Positions 10,784-21,874 are shown, counted from the first letter of the stretch. The stretch is DNA of 64,000 bases from Laguncularia racemosa (GCA_037954665.1 JBBMOL010000441.1:186001-250000); one strand, 5' to 3'. The notes: generated by a model from the letters alone, not told the origin. Made by a program: numbers and translations.

Positions 10784-12513
10784 TGATAGAGCCATTTTAT
10801 ACTCAATCTTTATAGTATAAATTGTGTTAAATTATTATTGATTTTATAGAAATCATAAGGAAATGGTACTTTAATTCTATCATCATGATAAATCAGGTTA
10901 AATGGAGTCAAGGATGCCAATTTAAGTAAATTAGAGAAGTCATCTACAACTTGGTTCAAAGATAAGGATTTACACCGCCAGAGGGAAGTACATGGGCGTG
11001 TAATTGAAGTACACGGCCGTGTACTTGGTTTTGAATCAATAGGAAGATACACGGTTGAAGTACATGGCCGTGTATCGGAAGCACGGTTTGAGGCACGGCC
11101 ATGGCGTAAATCGTGCCCCTCACTGGACAAGAAGGCGGAAATGTGGACTTTGAACAGAGAGAGACACGGCTTAGGGCACGGCCGTGGTGGAAGCCGTGGG
11201 AGCAACCGTGCTTGGAGTCGTGGTGGAAGCTAGATGTGCCAAGGAGAAGAAAGTGTGGAACATCAACCAGATGAAGGCACGGCTTGAAATCTAGCCGTGG
11301 GTCTAACCGTGGTACACACTGGACACGGATGAAGACTTGTAGATTATGCACAGATGAAGGCACGGCTTGAAATCTTGCCGTGTGTGTAACCGTGGTACAC
11401 ACTGGGCGCGGATGAAGACTTGAAGAATATGCACAGAGGATGACACGGCTTGACCCACGGCCGTGTGGTAGGGCGTGCCAGGCAGACGAATCTTCACTTC
11501 TCGAAATCTACTTGGAAAAGGAAAGACATTTTCGTATCTTGCTCGCAAAAGATCACATGCTATCCCTCTAATAATATAAATAGAGCCAACCCTAGAGGGT
11601 TAGGGGAATCTTTAAATCTTGGATCATCTTGGAGACAAGAAGGAAACGCGGAGGCAGAGTAGGCAGCCGGAAACAGAGGCTTGTTATGTTTTTATTTTTA
11701 TTTTTCGTTTTATTGATGAACATGAGTAGCTAAGCTACTTTTCTAGCCAAAGGGTCATAGATGTTTAATTCTCCACGAATTGTGAGGTCTAATTGACTTG
11801 TATTTATTCTATTCTTTGTTTTCGGGTATTCATATATCTTCTGATCGTTTTGTCATTATTATCTTTGTTGATTGGTATGAATAGAGCTCTTCTACTCAAT
11901 TAGCAAGTTAATATATTGTCCACTAGCACGTCAAATCCGTAATTGTTTGATTGTTCTAGTCTTAGTGATGCAATAACATGTTTGGTTATAAAAGAGATGA
12001 TCGAATTCATGTTATGGAGGTGTATGATCATGTTTAAATAGGTTATCTTATAATCTACTGGCATGAATTGGTGGTCTCTCTAGATCTTAATGCTATTGAT
12101 AGATTAAATCCTAAGTGCTTGTCTAGGGTTGTTTAATCAATAAGAGAAATAATTCAAAGCGCTTGTCTGAGGTTATCGAGGAAGTAAGGAGAGATAGGTT
12201 GTTAGAGCTTGTTAATAACCATAACCAGTTTATCTAAGAACAAGAATAGAGAACATTTGCATCGATGATCAATTCCTTGAATTAAACTATCTTGATTCCT
12301 TTGGCTAGGCTTTTATCAATATTCAATTTTCTTATCTTGTTTTAACTTTATTCGATTCACAAACCAAACCCCCATTTTTCTTTTCCCTTTTATTCTCCTT
12401 GAATAGAAATAAGTTTAACCAATCTCTGTGGATTCGACCCTCCTCACTACAATATGCAAATCATATAATTGTCTAGGAGTAGGTTTTATTTTTGTTGGAT
12501 TCGACACCCATCA
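10784..12513 (+). mobile_element. Long solo LTR, Tat/Athila type
   Basis: TGATAGAGCC...CACCCATCA, 1730 bp, TSD GCACA at 10779-10783 and 12514-12518. The last 90 bases (CTGTGGATTCGACCC near 12426, then GTCTAGGAGTAGG and GGATTCGACACCCATCA) are typical of ends of Athila/Tat LTRs. A TATA box (AATATAAATAG) lies at about 11573-11583 and sets the plus orientation. Upstream of it is a 490-bp array of CACGGCCGTG-like inverted repeats. It interrupts the protease of element C. Long minus-strand open frames (10810-11548) come from the array and are not genes. Confidence 0.88.
10989..11480 (+). repeat. GC-rich inverted-repeat array (CACGGCCGTG type)
   Basis: Many copies of palindromic or half-palindromic units: TACATGGGCGTGTA at 10989, ACACGGCCGTGTAC at 11011, and CACGGCCGTGG, GCACGGCTTGAAATC and CCACGGCCGTGTGG further on. 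Longer units of about 85-95 bp recur at 11275-11430. The array ends about 90 bases before the predicted TATA box of the solo LTR. Confidence 0.85.
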
Positions 12514-13992
12514 GCACACAAAGGTTACCTCGAATCCAATAAGGTGTGTGGAATAGGTTCTCCCTCTATATGTCCTTGGCATCTGTAGATAAAGTCAAAA
12601 CCCTGCACAACACATTAATAGGTAAGTAATGTTCACCCTTTTCTTCCTCACGTGTCTCAGCTTTCTAATCATCATAGTACTCTTGCAAGGTCATGGATAA
12701 ATCTGTAGGCTTAACAGCTTCTTCCCATCTTCTTCTTTGGTGCCCTCCATAACAGTCATTACTCTTTTATAGGGACACTGCGCAGCCATATGTCCAAACC
12801 TCATGCATTTGAAACATTTAATCTAGCGTATCTTCCCACTAGTCGACCTCGATACTATCTGCCTGTCATCAAATCCAATTACCTTTTTACCTTTCCCAAA
12901 AAAAATTTTCTCCTTTTCTGTGCTAGGGATAACTCTATCTACCGCCCTAACATGCTCACCTGCTCCCTTTGGTTCACCCAACTGACCATCAGCCCCCATA
13001 GGCTTAGTAGTAGTACTAGGCTTGTTACTAGTAACCCAAAATGTATTGGATCGCCTCTGCCTTTCCACTTTCAAGGTTAGCTGTATAGCCTCATCAAGTG
13101 TACTATATCTTTGTAGCTCAACAACACAGGCTATCTCGTACTTCAATCTAGACACAAAATGTGCTAAGGTTTGCTTAGGATGCTCTATTGACCTAGATCT
13201 GATCATTAACGTTTCAAACTCCTAGGACATAGTCATCCACTTTTTTACCTCCCTATCTCAATGTTTGTAGACACATAAACAGTTCCTACCTATAGTTCTC
13301 AGGAATGAACCTCTTCCTCAAAACCCATTTCGTGTCTCTCTAGGTGTGTATCTTAACCTCTCCATCCCTTCGCCTGTTGATCACTAGATTCTTCAACCAC
13401 AAGGCAACATAACCTATGAACTTCATAGCAGCAAGACGAACTCTGGTGTTATCATCGATCTCATAACACTTAGAAAGGCCCTCAACCTTATCCTCCTAAT
13501 CTAAGTAATTGTCTGCTGAACCCTGCCATCAAATGAAGGCATCTATAGCTTCACATATTCTAGTCCCCTAGGTGGCCTAAAATCCCTGTTCGCATATGGA
13601 TTAACCCCAAAGTTATCATCTCTCTCTTTCCTAAAGGCATGATGATCTCCTTCCACTCTCCTTCCTATATTTCCTCCTACTGCTCCCTCCCTTTAAACGC
13701 TTTGAGGAGCTACTCTAGGTGGTGGTGCGTAAGGATTTGCCATTGGTGGTTGTGGCATCTGATGAGATCCATTATGAGAGTCGAGTCGGAAGAAGGAATG
13801 TGGATCCACTTGAAGTGTCGCTTGGACCGATCACAAGAAGCCGAGCGAAACGACTCAAGGAAGCACTTAACGGGTTGATAAAGGATGTCCATGAAGCCGG
13901 AAAAGATTGGAGTAATCATGAAGTTGGAACGGATTGGAACAACCATGGGAAGGCCCTTGCTCTTGTACAAGTTATACCGGATACGGGGTGAA

Positions 13993-14195
13993 GAGGGCGT
14001 GTATTTACAAGGCACGGCCGTATAGGAATCTCAAAGTTACACAAAATCATACACGGTCATATACACGGCCAAAGGCACGGCCGTGTATGGAGTCAAGCAA
14101 TTCCACAGAAAGATACACGACCAGAAGTACACGGTCGTGTATATTGCTAGAATTTGCACAGAAAAGTACACAGCCAAAGTACACGGCCGTGTATC
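13993..14195 (+). repeat. GC-rich inverted-repeat array in CRM-1 5' LTR
   Basis: Repeated ACACGGCCGTGTAT-type palindromes and variants (GCACGGCCGTATA at 14012, GGCACGGCCGTGTATG near 14075, TACACGGTCGTGTAT near 14130, TACACGGCCGTGTAT near 14180) with spacers of 20-40 bases. The array ends about 95 bases before the TATA box. The counterpart in the 3' LTR is at 19111-19325 and has one extra 12-bp unit. Confidence 0.88.
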
Positions 14196-14289
14196 TCCTC
14201 GATGCCAGCCTTTTATGTTATTTTGTTATTTTACGCACTTATTGAAGTGACGTTGTTTTGGACTTGTATTTTTACGAATTGTAACCCTA

Positions 14290-14298
14290 GTATAAAGC
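14290..14298 (+). promoter_or_regulatory. CRM-1 LTR TATA box
   Basis: GTATAAAGC lies in both LTRs (also about 19430-19438), between the inverted-repeat array and the CTAGGGTTTAGAATAGAG stretch that should be near the transcript start. It is a prediction from sequence only. Confidence 0.55.
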
Positions 14299-14602
14299 TC
14301 CTAGGGTTTAGAATAGAGATAGAAGATACATCTTAGAACATTAAACATCTTTGAGAGGCTCCTCTCTTGGTTCTTCAAGAACTAACTAGAACTTATCGGA
14401 TTAATTTCCGTGGTGTTCATCCCGACTTATCAATCGGTCTTTCATCCCGATTGTGGTGTCTTCACATTATACCAAGGTTCTTGTCTCGCTTATAGACAAT
14501 GGGTCGCGGTTTCCACTTTAGGTGTTTAGGCATCTTAGGTAACGAATTTCCGAACGTATTGGTATTGGGTTTCATCACGGGTTGGCGTGGTTTGTATCAG
14601 TT

Positions 14603-14614
14603 TGGTATCAGAGC
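14603..14614 (+). other. CRM-1 primer-binding site
   Basis: TGGTATCAGAGC, 3 bases after the LTR end at 14599. Confidence 0.93.
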
Positions 14615-14650
14615 TTAGGTTTGTCAAAACATTAGTTCGGTTTGAGGAAG

Positions 14651-15096
14651 GTAATATCAAAACCCTAACTCCAATCGTTCATATCCATTGTTAGCATTCA
14701 ATTTAGTAATATTAATTGTCTTTTGATAGTGTAGTATCTACTAGTCGATTGTTAAAAAAAAAAAAAAGAGAGAGAGTAAAAATCACGACAAAAAAAAGAA
14801 GAGAAAAGAAAAGAAAGACAAGAGCAACGTGATCAAAAGAAAAAAAAAATCGGATAGAGAAATAGAGGAAAATTTACGAACCCTAGAGTTGTTTTTGAAT
14901 TCTACTGAAGGGAATTGGTGTAGTTTGGGTTAGTTCCAAGAGAATTGAGAAGAGGAATTAGCGAGTTGATATCATCATTGTTTGTGAGCATACACGAGTG
15001 ACTGTGTGATATCACCATTTCAGCGAAACACGTAAGGGAGTGTATCGTGAGGTTTAATTTTATATATATTTGTGTTAGTACTAATCTTTTCTGCAG
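14651..15096 (+). other. CRM-1 leader with possible intron; low-complexity stretch
   Basis: The untranslated leader between PBS and gag contains A-rich and GA-rich low complexity at 14753-14850. A donor-like AAG|GTAATAT occurs at 14651, and an acceptor-like TACTAAT-CTTTTCTGCAG ends at 15096, six bases before the gag ATG at 15102. CRM-2 has TACTAAC-CTTTATTGCAG at the same place. An intron of about 446 bp is therefore possible. This is inference; no transcript evidence is available. Confidence 0.4.
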
Positions 15097-15101
15097 GGAC
15101 A

Positions 15102-15806
15102 ATGTCGAGACAACATTCTCCTGAAGGTGAGAGGGGAAGGTTTGATGCTAGGTTAGTAATTGAGGCATTGAGGGGTGAGATGAAGAGGATGTTCCAAGAG
15201 GGACTGGAACAAATTCATGAGACGGTAGAGCAAAGACTAGAGCAATCCACAAACGTATTCCAAGGGCGTAAGAGGGAGAGACATTCTAGGAGAGTACTGA
15301 GGGGTGGAGATGAAATGTCGGATGATGACTTTAATGAGCCTTCTATCGGGAGTTATAGAGGATATAGTGGTCGGAATAGAGGAACTAGGGATTGGGAAGA
15401 TAGAGGAGATAGGAATAGAGAGGATGATCAATTAAGTAGCATAAAGATGAAGATTCCTCCTTTCCAAGGGAAGAATGATCCCGAGGTGTACTTAGAGTGG
15501 GAGAAAAAGGTGGAGATGGTGTTTGATTGTCACAATTATAGTGGGAGAAAGAAAGTAAAACTTGCTGCCATTGAGTTTTCGAATTATGCTATAGTGTGGT
15601 GGGATCAATTAATGTTGAATAGAAGAAGGAGTGGCGAGCCACCTATTGAGTCTTGGGAAGAGATGAAAAGAGTGATGAAGAAGCGATTTGTGCCTGCGTA
15701 TTACTATCGTAAATTGCACAACAAGTTACAAACTCTGAGGTAGGGAAGCCGAAGTGTAGATGAGTATTTCAAGGAGATGGAAGTCACTATGATTAGGCCG
15801 TGGCAA
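15102..15806 (+). pseudogene. gag: CRM-1 gag (N-terminal part), truncated
   Basis: The start MSRQHSPEGERGRFD at 15102 is chosen because CRM-2 has the same start and an upstream ATG at 15072 lies within the acceptor-like tract. The protein has an amphipathic, coiled-coil-like region (EALRGEMKRMFQEGLEQIHETVEQ), a charged RG-rich linker, then the gag core: KIPPFQGKNDPEVYLEWEKK, AIEFSNYAIVWWDQL and KRFVPAYYYRKLHNKLQTL. A stop (TAG, CAG in the likely ancestor) follows LQTLR at 15741. The frame continues GSRSVDEYFKEMEVTMIRP until about 15798, then jumps to protease-end sequence. The gag C terminus, zinc knuckle and most of protease are deleted. Confidence 0.85.
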
Positions 15807-17040
15807 TTTGATAGGAAGGTTGTTCATGATGGCTTTTCTAACAAGTATACGCTTGTTCACCAGGGGAAAAGCTTTAATCTTAAACCGTTAACACCTAAGT
15901 AGGTGTATGAGGACCAGTTGCAACTACAACAGTCTTTTGCAAAACATAAGGTGAGTGAAAAGCAGAGGGAGAGTGAGAGAACAAAAGAAAATGAGAAAGA
16001 AAAGGAATATAAAAGTCAAGATCAAAAGGAAAAAGAGAGGAAGGCTGGAAAGAGTGTGAGAGGCCAAGTTGAAGGGGGATCAACTTTGGTGGTGAGTGAA
16101 AAGGAGAGGGCAGCCTTGCAAAAGGAGAGTTGTGTGGCAAGAGCGAGTGTAGTAAGGAGAGCGTTAGTGATGAGGCAACCTATGTTGTTGCTGGTTTTTA
16201 AAGAAACATGTTTGACTACTAACGAACTATCTAACTCTTTGCCTAGTGTGGTTGTGTCTCTTGTGCAGGACTTTGAAGATGTTTTCCCTGAGGAGATTCC
16301 AAAGGGATTACCACCTATTCGTGGTATTGAGCACCAGATTAACCTTGTACCCAGAGCATCGATTCCAAACAAGCCAGCTTATAGGAGCAATCCAGAGGAG
16401 ACAAAGGAACTCCAAAGGCAGGTCGATGAATTAATGGAGAAGGGGTACGTGAGAGAAAGCATGAGTCCATGTGCAGTGCCTGTGATTTTAGTGCCTAAGA
16501 AGGATGGGTCATGGAGAATGTGTGTTGACTGCAGCGCCATCAATAACATCACGGTAAAGTATCATCATCCCATTCCTCGCTTAGATGATATGTTAGATGA
16601 GTTACATGGGTCTAGTGTCTTTTCCAAAATTGATCTGAAAAGTGGATATCACCAAATTAGAATGAAAGAAGGTGATGAATGGAAAACTGCATTCAAAACA
16701 AAATATGGATTATATGAGTGGTTAGTAATGCCTTTCGGTTTAACTAATGCACCTAGTACTTTTATGAGACTTATGAACCATGTTTTGAGGACTTTTATTG
16801 GAAAGTTTGTGGTTGTTTATTTTGATGATATCCTCATTTACAGCAAGAATTTGGAAGATCATATATCTCACTTGAGGGATGTTTTAGAAGTGCTTCGAAA
16901 GGAACAATTATATGCTAACCTCAAGAAGTGCACTTTTTGCACAGACAAACTTGTGTTTCTTGGTTTTGTTGTTAGTGCACAGGGAATACAGGTTGATGAA
17001 GAAAAGGTTCGCGCGATCCAATAATGGCCTAGTCCAACCA
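15807..17040 (+). pseudogene. pol: CRM-1 protease end and reverse transcriptase
   Basis: The reading starts in the last part of protease (WQFDRKVVHDGFSNKYTLVH, near 15807). A stop at 15900 (TAG where CRM-2 has CAG) precedes a lysine/glutamate-rich linker (15903-16080). RT follows, with GIEHQINLVP near 16332, KKDGSWRMCVD near 16500, KIDLKSGYHQI near 16628 (first catalytic Asp), MPFGLTNAPSTFMR near 16730 and YFDDILIYS at 16818-16844 (catalytic FDD intact). A nonsense codon lies at 17022 (TAA where CRM-2 has GAA). RT copies the element RNA into DNA in the particle. This RT domain looks otherwise whole, but the polyprotein is broken. Confidence 0.9.
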
Positions 17041-17879
17041 ATGTAAGTAATGTGCAGAGCTTCCATGGACTAGCGAGCTTTTACAGGAGATTTGTGAAGG
17101 ATTTCAGTACCATTGCAGCACCACTTACTGAGGTAATTAAGAAGAACGTGGAGTTCAAATGGGGAGAGCAGCAAGAGAAGGCCTTTCAGACGCTTAAAAA
17201 TAAGCTGACTCAGGCGCCATTACTTGCTTTACCTAACTTTGCTAAAACGTTTGAAATTGAGTGTGATGCTTCAGGATTAGGTATTGGAGTAGTGCTTATG
17301 CAGGAGCGAAGACCGATTGCATTCTTTAGCGAGAAGCTAAGTGGGGAAACCTTGAAATACCCTACTTACGACAGGGAGTTATATGCATTGGTTCGAGCCC
17401 TAGAGACATGGCAACACTACCTGTGGCCAAAAGAATTCGTGATCCACACTGATCATGAATCTTTGAAGTACTTGAAGGGGCAACATAAGCTGAACAAGAG
17501 GCATGCTCGTTGGGTGGAGTTCATCAAAACATTTCCATATGTCATCCACTACAAGCAAGGTAAAGAGAATGTCGTGGCTGATGCACTTTCTAGAAGGTAT
17601 ACTCTTATCTCTACTCTTAGTTCTAGACTACTTGGTTTTGAGCACATTAAGGAATTACATGCTGCTGATCGAGATTTTTGTGAGGAGTATGTGCAATGTG
17701 AGAAGAGTGGGCATGGAAATTTTTATAAACATGAAGGATTCTTGTTTAGGGAGAGTAAACTATGTATTCCACTTTGTTCTTTAAGAGAATTACTCGTGAG
17801 GAAATCTCATGGAGGAGGTTTAATGGGACACTTTGGAGTAGCTAAAACCTTAGGGGTATTACAGGAACAGTTCTATTAG
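17041..17879 (+). pseudogene. pol: CRM-1 RNase H and integrase zinc region
   Basis: Continues the same frame after the stop at 17022: SFHGLASFYRRFVKDFSTIAAPL links RT to RNase H. The RNase H residues are seen as ECDASG (about 17258), RELYALVRALETWQHYL (about 17372), IHTDHESLK (about 17440) and VVADALSRRY (about 17572). The start of the integrase zinc domain follows (KSHGGGLMGHFGVAKT, about 17805). The reading ends at a TAG (17877) where CRM-2 has TGG. RNase H removes the RNA template during reverse transcription. Confidence 0.9.
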
Positions 17880-17885
17880 CCTCAC

Positions 17886-19109
17886 ATGAAAAGAGATGTT
17901 GAGAGGATGTGTGAGCGATGTGTCACGTGTAAGGAAGCGAAATCTGGAGTCCAACCTCAAAGGCTTTACACCCCACTTCCCATTCCTCATGAGCCTTGGG
18001 TAGATATTTCTATAGATTTTGTGTTAGGATTACCCAGGTCTAGACATGGTCGAGATTCTATTTTTGTAGTTGTTGATAGATTCTCTAAAATGGCACATTT
18101 CATTCCTTGTCACAAAACGGATGATGCTTGTAATATTGCTAATTTATTCTTTAAGGAAGTTGTGCGATTGCATGGTATGCGTAGAACAATTGTATCAGAT
18201 AGGGATGCTAAGTTCTTGAGCTACTTTTGGAAGACCTTGTGGGCTAAGTTAGGAACTAAGTTATTGTTTTCTACTACTTGTCATCCACAGACTGATGGTC
18301 AAACTGAGGTAGTAAATCGAACTTTATCTACCTTGTTGAGGGCTATAATTAAAAAGAATATTAAAAGTTGGGAGGACTGTTTGCTGCATGTTGAATTTGC
18401 TTATAACCGTACAGTGTGTTCTGCTACTAAATTTACTCCTTTTGAGATTATGTATGGTTTTAATCCACTGACTCCTTTGGATTTATCACCTTTGCCTATT
18501 TCTGAGTATGTTAATCTAGATGGCAAGAAGAAAGCCGAATTTGTTAAACAGATCCATGAGAAGGCAAGGCTAAACATTGAGCGAAGAACAGAGCAGTATG
18601 TGAAACAAGCCAACAAGGGTCGTCGACAAGCTGTCTTTGAACCTGGAGATTGGGTTTGGGTTCACATGCGTAAAGAGCGGTTTCCCGTGCAGCATCGATC
18701 TAAACTACTTCCTAAAGGCGATGGACCATTTCAAGTTCTTAAGTGCATCAACGATAATGCATATAAGATAGATTTGCCTAGTGAGTATCAAGTAAGTGCC
18801 ACATTTAATGTTACTGATTTGAGTCCTTTTGATGTAGGTGATGATTTGAGGACAAATCCTTTTCAAGAGGAGGGGAATGATGAGATCCATGATGAGAGTC
18901 GAGTTGGAAGAAGGAATGTGGATCCTCTTGAAGTGCCGCCTGGACCGATCACAAGAAGCCGAGCGAAACGACTCAAGGAAGCACTTAACGGGTTGATAAA
19001 GGATGTCCATGAAGCCGGAAAAGATTGGAGCAATCATGAAGTTGGAACGGATTGGAACAACCATGGGAAGACCCTTGCTCTTGTACAAGTTATACCGGAT
19101 ACGGGGTGA
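17886..19109 (+). pseudogene. pol: CRM-1 integrase with C-terminal extension into the LTR
   Basis: 407 codons are open after one nonsense codon. The zinc-finger cysteines (CERCVTC) are at the start. The core has the three acidic residues in DFVLGLPRS (about 18016), IVSDRDAKF (about 18190) and DGQTEVVNRT (about 18293). A basic DNA-binding region with GDWVWVHMRKERFP (about 18645) and a chromodomain-like or CR-type tail follow (NVTDLSPFDVGDDLRTNPFQEEGND). The frame then continues past the LTR start (18878) as GPITRSRAKRLKEALN to a TGA at 19107. Integrase inserts the cDNA. Overlap of its end with the 3' LTR is what suggests the CRM clade; a Reina-like element is the alternative. Confidence 0.88.
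18866..18877 (+). other. CRM-1 polypurine tract
   Basis: AAGAGGAGGGGAA immediately before the 3' LTR start at 18878, the expected primer site for plus-strand DNA. It also codes within the integrase tail. Confidence 0.85.
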
Positions 19110-19729
19110 AGAGGGCGTGTATTTACAAGGCACGGCCGTGTAGGAATCTCAAAGTTACACAGAATCATACACGGTCATATACACAGCCAAAGGCACGGTC
19201 GTGTATGGAGTCAAGCAATTCTACAGAGAGATACACGACCAGAAGTACACTGTCGTGTATATTGCCAGAATTTGCACAGAAAAGTATACGGCCAAAGTAC
19301 ACGGTCGTATACACGGCCGTGTATCTCCCCGACGCCGGCCTTTTATGTTGTTTTGTTATTTTACGCACTTATTGAAGTGACGTCGTTTTAGACTTGTATT
19401 TTTATGAATTGTAACCCTAGTATAAAGCTCCTAGGGTTTAGAATAGAGATAGAAGATACATCTTAGAACATTAAACATCTTTGAGAGGCTCCTCTCTTGG
19501 TTCTTCAAGAACTAACTAGAACTTATCGGATTAATTTCCGTAGCGTTCATCCCGACTTATCAATCGGTCTTTCATCCCGATTGTGGCATCTTCACATTAT
19601 ACCAAGGTTCTTGTCTCGCTTATAGACAATGGGTCGCAGTTTCCACTTTAGGTGTTTGGGCGTCTTAGGTAACGAATTTCCGAATGTATTGGTATTGGGT
19701 TTCGTCACGGGTTGGCGTGGTTCGTATCA
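18878..19729 (+). repeat. CRM-1 3' LTR
   Basis: 852 bp, partner of 13760-14599. Differences are mostly transitions plus a 12-bp insertion in the palindrome array near 19303. It ends TTCGTATCA at 19729, followed by TSD GCATC. Confidence 0.93.
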
Positions 19730-19895
19730 GCATCATCATCCTAACAATCCTTATTGCTAGTGTAGCAACAATAGTGGTAAGGTCCTGAAGCTGTTCCTCC
19801 AAGGTTCTCCCACCTATAGTACGATGACCCTATCCTCCACCAAATTGGCTATTGGCCTCATTGCCAATTCCCCCATTCACACTGTCATTCGACAT

Positions 19896-20974
19896 AGTTG
19901 TGGATTTGATTTATCGAAGTACAAATATAGTCTAAAACAATGTAGTACACTCGCTTCACTACAACCACACTTCACCTACCACACAATAATCAAACCACTA
20001 CAAAAAATAAACACAAAACTCTACTTAACTTCACACACCATGGCAACATGCATACTTACACACCCACAGTGCAATAAGCAACCAATGCAACACACACTCT
20101 CCTACACTTCAATTATGGCAACAACAAGTGGAACAATAATTAAACATTTCCAAATAGTAAGTTAATGAATTCAACTAAGCAAGTGTTTAAGCATCAACAC
20201 ATAGTAACTTCCACACTTTAATGCTTGTTTTGAAATTCAAATTTAACTACTATGATTCCCTTTTTAATCACGGCACAATCACACACCTCCACTTTACGTA
20301 CAGCACCCTTTCACCACTATACACATAACACCATACGTTGCAACACCCTTCACAACACAACTCCGCCACAAACACACAACACAATCATGGTGCAAGTTTT
20401 CAAACACCACTCCACTTCACATGCAGCACCCTTTAACTCAACACACAGACAACACAACGCGTTGCAACTCCCTTCAAACTACAACACTACTTACACTTTA
20501 TGGCTCAACAAATTCAAAATACCACTCTTAATGCAACCTTTCCACAAATGGTAAGAAGCAAATTCAAATTCAAATAACATTCAATCAACTATTACACAAT
20601 AACTTCTTCAACTTAATGAAAGTGTTTGAATTTCAAATAACTTCCTAATTTCCCACACAATGCAAATATAAAAATTTGCAAATGATAACCTCAATTTTCG
20701 AAATCACCAACAAATAATTCACTCTTCTTTATCTCAATGGAAGTAGCTTCAATTCCGAATAAGAACAAAGGAACACTCCTCCTTCCCTCACGGAAAGTTC
20801 TAGAAAAACAAATGCTACTATAAGCAATCCACATCCACTTCAACAACAACAATTAGAATGCAACAAAACCACAATCAACTACAATTTCACTTCAATAATT
20901 TCGGATCAAGAAATCAACTTCAAGAACCCTAATTGATAAATGATGCTTACGCAATTCCCTTTCTCAAAACCTAT
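19896..20974 (-). other. Element C leader, non-coding
   Basis: About 1.1 kb between the PBS and the gag ATG of element C. It is rich in CA on the plus strand (GT on the sense strand). Open frames at 19824-20554 on the plus strand are shadows of the composition. No gene is seen. Confidence 0.6.
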
Positions 20975-20986
20975 GCTTTGATACCA
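20975..20986 (-). other. Element C primer-binding site, one change
   Basis: GCTTTGATACCA on the plus strand is the reverse complement of TGGTATCAAAGC, one base from the standard PBS (G to A), next to the LTR start at 20992. Confidence 0.85.
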
Positions 20987-20991
20987 AAATA

Positions 20992-21874
20992 TGATGTGCT
21001 TAAGAATCCAAATCACAAGCACACAATACAAATGAATAATCAACCGCACAAATTGGACTCAAAATGGCATGATGAACAAAATGAAGACAAATCCCAATTG
21101 GTGTGAATTAAAGGATTAACAATCTCAAATAGCGTGAACCAAATTAGAAGTACTATAGAGGAATTCTAATACCAATCAAATATAAAGGAACAATGCAATT
21201 CCAATCTTTATAATTGGCTTATAATCCTAGCAATACATGAACCCTAATTTGGCATGAAAAGAACACATAAAAGATCAACCAATTATAACTAGATATTACT
21301 CACTAGCAATAATCGGATGCAACTTAGAAAATCTTGATATAACTCACAAGAATTCCTAAGCTGAACTCGCCACAATTTCCAAAGAAATTGATAACAGTAA
21401 ATGCATGCAAGAGGGTGACTCTCATGGCAACAAGTGTGTGTTTTGTTAAAATATCAAAAAGCCCCCAAAAAACCCTAGTTAGCAAGTATTTATACTTACT
21501 TCTATTAGGGTAAAACAAACCAAAAATTACATAGTTACCACTAGGTGGCTAGTTCCAAGAATCAAAATTGCAAGTATAAAAATCGAAATGGCTGGTTCTC
21601 ATAAGCAACAAATACAAATACAAATAGTCTTCAAGTGGTCGGTTCTTCACTTCAATTGAGCAATTTATGGGCCATTGGATGGGACTCCAAAAAAATGTCC
21701 CACAAGTTGATCTTTAGTGCATGTTTTTTGGCCATCCTGTAAAACTGATCAATGTACCTGCTAAAGTGCAAAATCAAACATTATTAGATAAAATGTGGCC
21801 ATATGTGGATGTCCAGGCTCATGCATCCAAGTTAGGTTCCCCCACTACTGGAACCGTAGGTTGGATTCCCATCA
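20992..21874 (-). repeat. Element C 5' LTR (right copy)
   Basis: Partner of 9420-10300. TGATGTGCTTAAGAATCC to ATTCCCATCA, 883 bp, followed by TSD TCTAG. The TATA region is at 21482-21499 (GCAAGTATTTATACTTAC). Confidence 0.9.

Larger units (their letters stand above)
13760..14599 (+). repeat. CRM-1 5' LTR
   Basis: 840 bp. U3 contains the inverted-repeat array at 13993-14195, followed by a TATA box (GTATAAAGC) at 14290-14298. It ends GGTTTGTATCA at 14599. The stretch 13760-13991 retains the reading frame of the pol end (PLEVSLGPITRSRAKRLKEALN), because LTR start and polyprotein end overlap. Confidence 0.93.
13760..19729 (+). mobile_element. CRM-1: CRM-like chromovirus, near full length
   Basis: LTRs 13760-14599 and 18878-19729, TG...CA, TSD GCATC (13755-13759 and 19730-19734), PBS at 14603, purine tract AGAGGAGGGGAA just before 18878. 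Hand comparison of the LTRs gives about 34 substitutions, mostly transitions, plus a 12-bp indel (about 4 percent), so it is older than elements A or Athila-2. It codes for a gag start, RT, RNase H and integrase, with the middle of gag, the zinc knuckle and protease deleted. The open frame runs 232 bases into the 3' LTR, a feature known for the CRM clade. It is inserted in the gag of element C. Confidence 0.93.
10301..19895 (-). pseudogene. gag: Element C gag-protease pseudogene, doubly split
   Basis: Minus-strand reading starts at ATG 19895 (MSNDSVNGG), is broken by CRM-1, and resumes left of 13755. Visible parts are the gag core with ECVELQRYSTLDEAIQL-like sequence around 13206-13060 and a zinc knuckle CFKCMRFGHMAAQC near 12820-12775. 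The protease start FIDGGCYTNV lies near 10773-10744, with DGG at the expected active site. The 1.73-kb solo LTR is inserted immediately before that motif. After the protease the frame passes to a tail (PLDLRTNLSEARGDDGN, about 10355-10295) like the integrase end of CRM elements, then the purine tract and LTR. Many frame breaks are present. It is non-autonomous and dead. Confidence 0.75.
9420..21874 (-). mobile_element. Element C: LTR retrotransposon with two nested insertions
   Basis: LTRs at 9420-10300 and 20992-21874, TSD TCTAG at 9415-9419 and 21875-21879. The left end reads TGGTGTGC where the right reads TGATGTGC. The PBS is beside the right LTR, so the element is minus. It lies within the 3' LTR of Athila-0. 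It contains a solo LTR (10784-12513) and CRM-1 (13760-19729); without these and their TSDs it is about 4.7 kb. Its coding part is a gag-protease pseudogene with no RT, RNase H or integrase core. Confidence 0.9.

Noticed and set aside
10810..11548. Several overlapping minus-strand open frames rich in His, Arg and Cys
   Set aside because: They translate the palindrome array of the solo LTR. Composition is repetitive, no domain is visible, and the TSD proves that the region is an inserted LTR.
11450..11662. Plus-strand frame around the solo LTR TATA box
   Set aside because: It spans the array, the promoter and the transcript start region of the LTR. No protein family is recognised.
13710..14015. 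Overlapping frames on both strands at the C/CRM-1 boundary
   Set aside because: The plus-strand frame is the pol tail carried in the CRM-1 5' LTR, and the minus-strand one is its shadow joined to element C gag. Neither is a separate gene.
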